Assembly (NCBI RefSeq): GCF_037101375.1
Contig: NZ_AP029019.1
Location: 558,001 to 622,000 of the forward strand
Length of the DNA stretch: 64,000 nucleotides
Direction: 5' to 3'
Origin: Acidovorax sp. DW039
GTDB taxonomy: Bacteria; Pseudomonadota; Gammaproteobacteria; Burkholderiales; Burkholderiaceae_C
Shown: in pieces, positions 58,200-64,000 of the stretch
How positions within the stretch are numbered: the first letter of the stretch is position 1
Layout: every line of letters begins with the position of its first letter
Position numbers and translations under genes: made by a program
The notes under the pieces: model-generated
Database searches by the model: none
What the model saw: only the letters and a program-made list of their open reading frames with translations
Told to the model about the DNA's origin: nothing

Positions 58200-59483
58200 A
58201 TGGCACAAGCCAATTTGCCTGCGGGCAACAGCCCACAGCGCACCCGTCAGGCCTGGTCGGTGCTGATCGTCAGCACCTTTGCCTTCACGGTCTGTTTCAT
58301 GGTCTGGATGATGTTCGGCGTCATCGGGATCCCCATCAAAAAGATGCTGAACCTGAACTCCACGCAGTTCGGGTTGCTCATGTCCATGCCCGTGCTCACC
58401 GGCTCGTTGGTGCGGGTGCCGCTGGGCATCTGGACGGACAAGTTTGGCGGCCGCATCGTGATGGCCGCTGTGATGGCCACCACTGTGCCCGCCATCTGGA
58501 TGATGGGCTACGCCACCGAGTACTGGCACTTCCTCACCATCGGCCTGTTCGTGGGTTTGGCGGGGGGCTCGTTCTCGGTGGGCACGCCCTACGTGGCGCG
58601 CTGGTTCCCCAAGGAGCGCCAGGGCACGGCCATGGGCGTGTATGGCGCGGGTAACTCGGGCGCGGCCGTCAACAAGTTCGTGGCCCCGGTGATTCTGGTG
58701 GCGTTTGGCTGGACCATGGTGCCGCAGGTGTATGCCGCCATCATGCTGGGCACGCTGGTGCTGTTCTGGCTGTTCACCTACAGCGACCCGGCCCACCTGG
58801 TCGCCAGCAACGTCAAGTTCACCGACCAGCTCAAGGCGCTGAAGGACCCCAAGGTGCTCAAGTACTGCCAGTACTACAGCATTGTGTTTGGCGGCTACGT
58901 GGCACTGTCGCTGTGGATGGTGCAGTACTACGTGGGCGAATATGGCTTGGACATCCGCGTGGCGGCCCTGCTTGCGGCCTGCTTCTCGCTGCCCGGCGGC
59001 GTGCTGCGCGCCATTGGCGGGGTGCTGTCGGACAAGTACGGCGCGCACAGCGTGACCTGGTGGGTGATGTGGGTGAGCTGGATCTGCCTGTTCCTGCTGA
59101 GCTATCCGCAGACGGACTTCACCATCCTCACCGTCAACGGTGCCAAGACCTTCCACATCGGCCTGAACGTGTATGTCTTCACCGGCCTGATGTTCCTGCT
59201 GGGCATCTGCTGGGCCTTCGGCAAGGCCAGCGTGTTCAAGTACATCAGCGACGACTACCCCAAGAACATCGGAACCATCAGCGGCATCGTCGGCCTGGCG
59301 GGCGGCATGGGCGGCTTCGTTCTGCCCATCCTGTTCGGGGCACTCATGGACCTCACCGGCATCCGCTCCAGCGCCTTCATGCTGATGTATGGCGTGGTCT
59401 GGGTCTCTCTCATCTGGATGTACTTCACCGAAGTGCGCCGCACCCGTGTCATCGGCCCGCAAGACGCTGCGGCTTCCCGCTGA
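58200..59483 (+). CDS. narK1: NarK1-type nitrate/nitrite MFS transporter
   Basis: Twelve-helix inner-membrane transporter of the nitrate/nitrite porter family, 427 residues. Start MAQANLPAG at 58200 with AGAGAGG upstream; an ATG at 58176 is an alternative. The conserved arginine segment is VRVPLGIWTDKFGGR, and the two nitrate signatures read GVYGAGNSGAAVNKF and GIVGLAGGMGGFVLPI. NarK1-type proteins are thought to act as nitrate/proton symporters. The next gene is a NarK2-type paralogue; the order narK1-narK2-narG is common in denitrifying betaproteobacteria, and in Paracoccus the two are fused. Confidence 0.93.
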   Translation: MAQANLPAGNSPQRTRQAWSVLIVSTFAFTVCFMVWMMFGVIGIPIKKMLNLNSTQFGLLMSMPVLTGSLVRVPLGIWTDKFGGRIVMAAVMATTVPAIWMMGYATEYWHFLTIGLFVGLAGGSFSVGTPYVARWFPKERQGTAMGVYGAGNSGAAVNKFVAPVILVAFGWTMVPQVYAAIMLGTLVLFWLFTYSDPAHLVASNVKFTDQLKALKDPKVLKYCQYYSIVFGGYVALSLWMVQYYVGEYGLDIRVAALLAACFSLPGGVLRAIGGVLSDKYGAHSVTWWVMWVSWICLFLLSYPQTDFTILTVNGAKTFHIGLNVYVFTGLMFLLGICWAFGKASVFKYISDDYPKNIGTISGIVGLAGGMGGFVLPILFGALMDLTGIRSSAFMLMYGVVWVSLIWMYFTEVRRTRVIGPQDAAASR

Positions 59484-59528
59484 AACGTCCTCTGACTGCT
59501 GCTGCAGATCTCTTCAAGGAATCTCACC

Positions 59529-60944
59529 ATGTCTGCCACTACCGTCACCAACAGCGGGCGCCAGGGGCGTCTGCTCACCCTCTGGGCGCCTGAGGACAAG
59601 TCCTTCTGGGCGCGCGAGGGCGAAGCCATCGCCAAGATCAACCTCTGGATCTCCGTGCCCGCACTGTTCCTGGCCTTTGCAATCTGGCAGGTCTGGAGCG
59701 TCGTGGCCGTGAGCCTGCCAGGGCTCGGCTTCAAGTACTCCACCAACCAGCTGTTCTGGCTGGCCGCAGCCCCTGCGCTCTCGGGTGCCACGCTGCGCAT
59801 CTTCTACTCGTTCATGGTGCCTCTGGTGGGGGGCCGCCGCTGGACGGCCATCTCCACGGCTTCGCTGCTGATCCCTGCGATCGGCATCGGCTTTGCGGTG
59901 CAGGACAACACCACCGCCTATCCCACCATGCTCATCCTGGCGCTGCTGTGTGGCCTGGGCGGCGGCAATTTCAGCTCCAGCATGGCCAACATCAGCTTCT
60001 TCTTCCCCAAGGAGCGCAAGGGCTCCGCGCTGGGCGTGAATGCGGGCCTCGGCAATCTGGGCGTGTCGGTGGTGCAGTTTTTGAGCCCACTGGTCGTCAC
60101 TGCAGGCATCTTCGGGATTTTTGGGGGAGATGCGCAGACCGTGGTGAAGAACGGTCAGAGCGTGCAGGTGTGGACGCAGAACGCCGCCTTCATCTGGGTG
60201 CCATGGATCGCCATCACTGCGCTGGCGGCGTGGTTCGGCATGAACGACATTGCCGACGCCAAGGCTTCGTTTGCCGCGCAGGCCGCCATCTTCAAGCGCA
60301 AGCACAACTGGCTGATGTGCATTCTGTACCTGGGCACCTTCGGTTCCTTCATTGGCTACGCAGCAGGCTTTCCGCTGCTCATCAAGAGCCAGTTCCCTGG
60401 TGTGAACCCGCTGGCCTATGCCTGGCTGGGCCCGCTGGTGGGCGCGGTGATCCGCCCCTTTGGCGGCTGGCTGGCCGACAAGCTCGGCGGTGCACGCGTC
60501 ACGCTGTGGAATTTCATTGTCATGGCCGTGGCCGTGATGGGCGTCACGGTGTTCCTGCCCTCTGCTGGCAACGAAGGCCAGTTTGCAGGTTTCTTTGTGT
60601 GCTTCCTGGTGCTGTTCCTCACCACCGGCATTGGCAACGGTTCCACCTTCCGCATGATCCCCGTGATCTTCCTGACCGAGGCCCTGCGCGGCGTGGACCG
60701 CAATGACCCCGCCGCAGTGGCCAGCGCCAACAAGGAAGGCAACACCTTGGGTGCTGCCACGCTGGGCTTCACCGCCGCCATGGCCGCCTACGGTGGTTTC
60801 TTCATCCCCAAGAGCTATGGCAGCTCGATTGCACTGACCGGTACGCCCAATGCTGCGCTGTGGTGCTTTGCTGCCTTCTACCTCATTTGCATCGTCGTGA
60901 CCTGGTGGTACTACGCCCGCAAGAACGCCGAGATGCCTTGCTGA
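59529..60944 (+). CDS. narK2: NarK2-type nitrate/nitrite antiporter
   Basis: A second MFS nitrate/nitrite porter of 471 residues with an AAGGA ribosome-binding site. Signatures are GVNAGLGNLGVSVVQFLSP and AATLGFTAAMAAYGGFFIP; a long loop around residues 195-215 (GGDAQTVVKNGQSVQVW) is characteristic of the NarK2 subgroup. It is believed to exchange external nitrate for internal nitrite during respiration. It begins 45 bp after narK1 and ends 47 bp before narG, consistent with one operon. Confidence 0.93.
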   Translation: MSATTVTNSGRQGRLLTLWAPEDKSFWAREGEAIAKINLWISVPALFLAFAIWQVWSVVAVSLPGLGFKYSTNQLFWLAAAPALSGATLRIFYSFMVPLVGGRRWTAISTASLLIPAIGIGFAVQDNTTAYPTMLILALLCGLGGGNFSSSMANISFFFPKERKGSALGVNAGLGNLGVSVVQFLSPLVVTAGIFGIFGGDAQTVVKNGQSVQVWTQNAAFIWVPWIAITALAAWFGMNDIADAKASFAAQAAIFKRKHNWLMCILYLGTFGSFIGYAAGFPLLIKSQFPGVNPLAYAWLGPLVGAVIRPFGGWLADKLGGARVTLWNFIVMAVAVMGVTVFLPSAGNEGQFAGFFVCFLVLFLTTGIGNGSTFRMIPVIFLTEALRGVDRNDPAAVASANKEGNTLGAATLGFTAAMAAYGGFFIPKSYGSSIALTGTPNAALWCFAAFYLICIVVTWWYYARKNAEMPC

Positions 60945-60991
60945 TGGATGTCCGCGCCCTCAGCACCCCCCTATAGAACAAGGAGCCCCCG

Positions 60992-63900
60992 ATGAGCCAT
61001 TTCCTCGATCGCCTCACGTACTTCTCGCAGCCCCGCGAGACTTTTGCCCAAGGCCATGGCGAAACCAACGGTGAAGACCGTACCTGGGAAGACGCCTACC
61101 GTGACCGCTGGGCGCACGACAAGATCGTGCGCAGCACCCACGGCGTGAACTGCACGGGTTCTTGCTCGTGGAAGATCTACGTCAAGGGCGGCATCGTCAC
61201 CTGGGAAACCCAGCAGACCGATTACCCTCGCACCCGCCCCGACCTGCCCAACCACGAGCCCCGCGGCTGCGCCCGCGGCGCCAGCTACAGCTGGTACCTG
61301 TACAGCGCCAACCGCGTGAAGTACCCCATGGTGCGCGGCCGCCTGCTCAAGCACTGGCGCGCGGCCCTGGCCATTGCCAAGAGCCCTGTGGACGCCTGGG
61401 CCAGCATTGTCGAGAACGATGCCTCGCGCAGCGAATGGCAAAAGCAGCGCGGCCTGGGCGGCTTTGTGCGCAGTACCTGGGACGAAGTGAACCAGATGAT
61501 CGCTGCGGCCAACGTCTACACCATCAAGAAGCACGGGCCCGACCGCATCATCGGCTTCTCGCCCATCCCGGCCATGTCGATGATTTCGTACGCCGCTGGC
61601 TCGCGTTACCTGAGCCTGATCGGCGGCGTGTGCATGAGCTTTTACGACTGGTACTGCGACCTGCCCCCCAGCAGCCCGCAGACCTGGGGCGAGCAGACCG
61701 ACGTGCCCGAATCGGCCGACTGGTACAACAGCTCGTACATCATTGCCTGGGGCTCCAACGTGCCCCAGACGCGGACCCCCGACGCGCACTTCTTGACCGA
61801 GGTGCGTTACAAGGGCACCAAGGTCGTGGCCGTCACGCCCGACTATTCCGAGGTGGCCAAGCTGGCCGACCTGTGGATGCACCCCAAGCAGGGCACCGAC
61901 GCCGCCGCCGCCATGGCCATGGGCCATGTGATCCTGAAGGAGTTTTACTTCAAGGACGGCGGCAAGGGGCGCAGCGCCTACTTTGACGACTACGCGCGCC
62001 GCTACACCGACCTGCCGCTCTTGGTGGTGCTCAAGGAAAAGACGCTGCCCGACGGCCGTAAGGCCATGGTGCCCGACCGCTACGTGCGCGCCAGCGACTT
62101 CCCTGGCCAGCTCGACCAGTCCAACAACCCCGACTGGAAGACCGTGGGCTACGACGAGCTGGGCCAGGTCACGCTGCCCAACGGCTCCATTGGCTTCCGC
62201 TGGGGGGCTGACGGCCGCGCAGACCAGGGCCTGTGGAACCTGGAGAACAAGGAAGCCCGCACCGGCAACACCGTGAAGCTCAAGCTGTCGGTGATGGAAG
62301 ACGGCGCCCAGGCCTACGACGTGGCGGATGTGGCCTTCCCGTACTTTGGCGGCGTGCACGCACCCAACTTCACCGCCAACGACCAGGGCGGTGACGTGAT
62401 GGTGCGCCGCGTGCCCGTGACCCACCTGGACCTGCACGGCGACGGCATCGAAGGCCGCGTGGCCGTGGCCACCGTGTTCGACCTGCTGGCCGGCAACTAC
62501 GGCATCGATCGCGGCCTGCCCGGTGAAGAACCTGGCGGCAGCTATGACGCAGACCGTCCGTTCACGCCCGCCTGGCAAGAGAAGATCACCGGCGTGCCGC
62601 GCGACCAGATCATCACCGTGGCCCGCCAGTTCGCCGACAACGCGGACAAGACGCATGGGAAGTCCATGGTCATCATCGGCGCGGCCATGAACCACTGGTA
62701 CCACAGTGATATGAACTACCGCGGCATCATCAACATGCTGATGCTGTGCGGCTGCATCGGCCAAAGCGGCGGCGGCTGGGCGCATTACGTGGGCCAGGAA
62801 AAACTGCGCCCCCAAACCGGCTGGACGGCCCTGGCCTTTGCGCTGGACTGGATCCGCCCACCCCGCCAGATGAACAGCACCAGCTTCTTCTACGCCCACA
62901 CCGACCAGTGGCGCTACGAGAAGCTGGGCATGGAGGAAATCCTCTCGCCCCTGGCCGATGCGCGCGCCTACCACGGCGCTCAGATCGACTACAACGTGCG
63001 CGCCGAACGCATGGGCTGGCTGCCGTCCGCGCCCCAGCTCAAGACCAGCCCGCTGCAAGTGGCCAAGGATGCCGCTGCGAAGGGCATGGACGCCAAGGAC
63101 TACGTGGTCCAGTCGCTGAAGGACGGCAGCCTCGCGATGAGCTGCGAGGACCCGGACCATCCCAACAACTGGCCACGCAACATGTTCGTGTGGCGCTCCA
63201 ACATCCTCGGCTCGTCGGGCAAGGGGCATGAGTACTTCCTCAAGCACCTGCTGGGCACCACCCACGGCGTGCAGGGCAAGGACCTGGGCCACGACGAAGC
63301 CAAGCCCGAAGAAGTGCAATGGCACGCCAAGGCCCCTGAAGGCAAGCTGGACCTGCTGGTCACGCTCGACTTCCGCATGAGCACGACCTGCCTGTACTCC
63401 GACATCGTGCTGCCCACGGCCACCTGGTACGAGAAGAACGATCTCAACACCAGCGACATGCACCCCTTCATCCACCCGCTGTCTACCGCAGTGGACCCTG
63501 CCTGGCAGGCCAAAAGCGACTGGGAGATCTACAAGGGCTTCGCCAAGGCCGTGAGCGAGGTCAGCGTGGGCCACCTGGGCGTCGAGAAGGACGTGGTGCT
63601 CACCCCCATCATGCACGACACGGCCGGTGAAATGGCCCAGCCCTATGGTGTGCGCGACTGGAAGAAGGGGGAGTGCGAACTCATCCCCGGCAAGACTGCA
63701 CCGCAGATCACGGTGGTCGAGCGCGACTACCCCAACCTGTATAAGCGCTTCACCGCCCTGGGCCCGTTGATGGACAAGGCCGGTAACGGTGGCAAGGGCA
63801 TCGGCTGGAACACGCAAACCGAAGTCGGCCAGCTGGGCGACCTGAACGGCCGTGTGAAGGAAGAGGGCGTGACGCAGGGCATGCCCCGCATCGTGAGCGA

Positions 63901-64000
63901 CATCGACGCCACCGAAGTGGTGATGATGCTGGCCCCCGAAACCAACGGCCACGTGGCCTGCAAGGCCTGGGAGGCCCTGGGCAAGCAGACCGGACGCGAC
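60992..64000 (+). CDS. narG: Respiratory nitrate reductase alpha subunit (3'-truncated)
   Basis: Catalytic molybdenum subunit of the membrane-bound nitrate reductase NarGHI, reducing nitrate to nitrite on the cytoplasmic side. The frame is open for 1003 residues to the window edge; the full protein is about 1250. The [4Fe-4S] FS0 ligands are His50, Cys54, Cys58 (HGVNCTGSCSW) and Cys93 (RGCARG). The Mo-ligand Asp lies in YDWYCDLPPSSPQT, and further conserved blocks are ESADWYNSSYIIAWGSNVPQ and TTCLYSDIVLPTATWYEK. AAGGAG at 60980-60985 supports the ATG. narHJI are expected beyond the edge. Confidence 0.97.
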   Translation, partial: MSHFLDRLTYFSQPRETFAQGHGETNGEDRTWEDAYRDRWAHDKIVRSTHGVNCTGSCSWKIYVKGGIVTWETQQTDYPRTRPDLPNHEPRGCARGASYSWYLYSANRVKYPMVRGRLLKHWRAALAIAKSPVDAWASIVENDASRSEWQKQRGLGGFVRSTWDEVNQMIAAANVYTIKKHGPDRIIGFSPIPAMSMISYAAGSRYLSLIGGVCMSFYDWYCDLPPSSPQTWGEQTDVPESADWYNSSYIIAWGSNVPQTRTPDAHFLTEVRYKGTKVVAVTPDYSEVAKLADLWMHPKQGTDAAAAMAMGHVILKEFYFKDGGKGRSAYFDDYARRYTDLPLLVVLKEKTLPDGRKAMVPDRYVRASDFPGQLDQSNNPDWKTVGYDELGQVTLPNGSIGFRWGADGRADQGLWNLENKEARTGNTVKLKLSVMEDGAQAYDVADVAFPYFGGVHAPNFTANDQGGDVMVRRVPVTHLDLHGDGIEGRVAVATVFDLLAGNYGIDRGLPGEEPGGSYDADRPFTPAWQEKITGVPRDQIITVARQFADNADKTHGKSMVIIGAAMNHWYHSDMNYRGIINMLMLCGCIGQSGGGWAHYVGQEKLRPQTGWTALAFALDWIRPPRQMNSTSFFYAHTDQWRYEKLGMEEILSPLADARAYHGAQIDYNVRAERMGWLPSAPQLKTSPLQVAKDAAAKGMDAKDYVVQSLKDGSLAMSCEDPDHPNNWPRNMFVWRSNILGSSGKGHEYFLKHLLGTTHGVQGKDLGHDEAKPEEVQWHAKAPEGKLDLLVTLDFRMSTTCLYSDIVLPTATWYEKNDLNTSDMHPFIHPLSTAVDPAWQAKSDWEIYKGFAKAVSEVSVGHLGVEKDVVLTPIMHDTAGEMAQPYGVRDWKKGECELIPGKTAPQITVVERDYPNLYKRFTALGPLMDKAGNGGKGIGWNTQTEVGQLGDLNGRVKEEGVTQGMPRIVSDIDATEVVMMLAPETNGHVACKAWEALGKQTGRD

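Noticed and set aside
61162..61986. Plus-strand open frame overlapping narG in another frame.
   Set aside because: Arg/Gln/His-rich translation without domains; the true narG frame runs continuously from 60992 to the window end.

Overview
This 64-kb window looks like chromosome from a GC-rich betaproteobacterium of the Comamonadaceae, most probably an Acidovorax-type genome. That is inferred from gene order (tRNA-Tyr/Gly/Thr, tuf, tRNA-Trp, secE, nusG, rplKAJL, rpoBC), from the protein sequences, and from a dispersed repeat of a kind I associate with this family. No rRNA operon, insertion sequence, prophage or CRISPR array was seen; most of the window is housekeeping backbone.

Layout. 1-4181: end of the F1F0 ATP synthase operon (atpA partial, atpG, atpD, atpC), closed by a strong terminator. 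4434-6503: NTF2-like protein, YheT-type hydrolase and a conserved unknown. 6648-7202: membrane-anchored c5-type cytochrome. 7320-13149 (minus): complete RND drug-efflux operon (acrA, acrB, NodT-type outer-membrane factor), divergent from a TetR regulator (13335-13970) with an AcrR-type operator between them. 14022-28116: the tRNA, elongation-factor, ribosomal-protein and RNA-polymerase cluster. 28258-34125: LemA-like protein, rsmB, DUF4390 protein and an NtrY/NtrX-like two-component pair, then tRNA-Phe and a YegD-like Hsp70. 35780-38793: rsmI divergent from yraN-diaA-dolP. 38897-42943 (minus): a hydroxyisobutyrate-dehydrogenase-like enzyme and pilU/cyclic-nucleotide-domain protein/pilT. 42982-49022: yggS, threonine aldolase, class-V aminotransferase, DUF445 protein and glcD. 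49080-52099 (minus): a secreted metalloprotease-like protein with a C-terminal sorting signal plus an intramembrane protease. 52332-55111 (minus): LysR regulator, purU and a ChaN-like lipoprotein. 55185-64000: narX-narL-narK1-narK2-narG, a nitrate respiration locus running off the window.

The most interesting item is the two-gene unit at 49080-52099. The larger protein has the domain order of animal CLCA proteins (zinc-protease motif, VWA-like, beta-sandwich, FnIII-like), a Thr-Pro linker, and a tail of Gly-Gly-Gly-Gly-Cys, hydrophobic helix and Arg cluster that matches JDVT-CTERM sorting signals. The next gene encodes a CPBP/CAAX-type glutamic protease with all three active-site motifs, as expected for the dedicated processing enzyme. 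No other tail of this kind was noticed in the window.

A second theme is repetitive DNA. A roughly 60-bp palindromic repeat occurs at five sites: head-to-head between rpoB and rpoC, inside the rsmB coding sequence, after the Hsp70 gene, at the end of glcD where it supplies the stop codon, and as an inverted pair between narL and narK1. A different 270-bp element with perfect 19-bp terminal inverted repeats sits between yraN and diaA. Only two gene-free stretches exceed 300 bases (37159-37534 and 57842-58199), and both are largely repeat.
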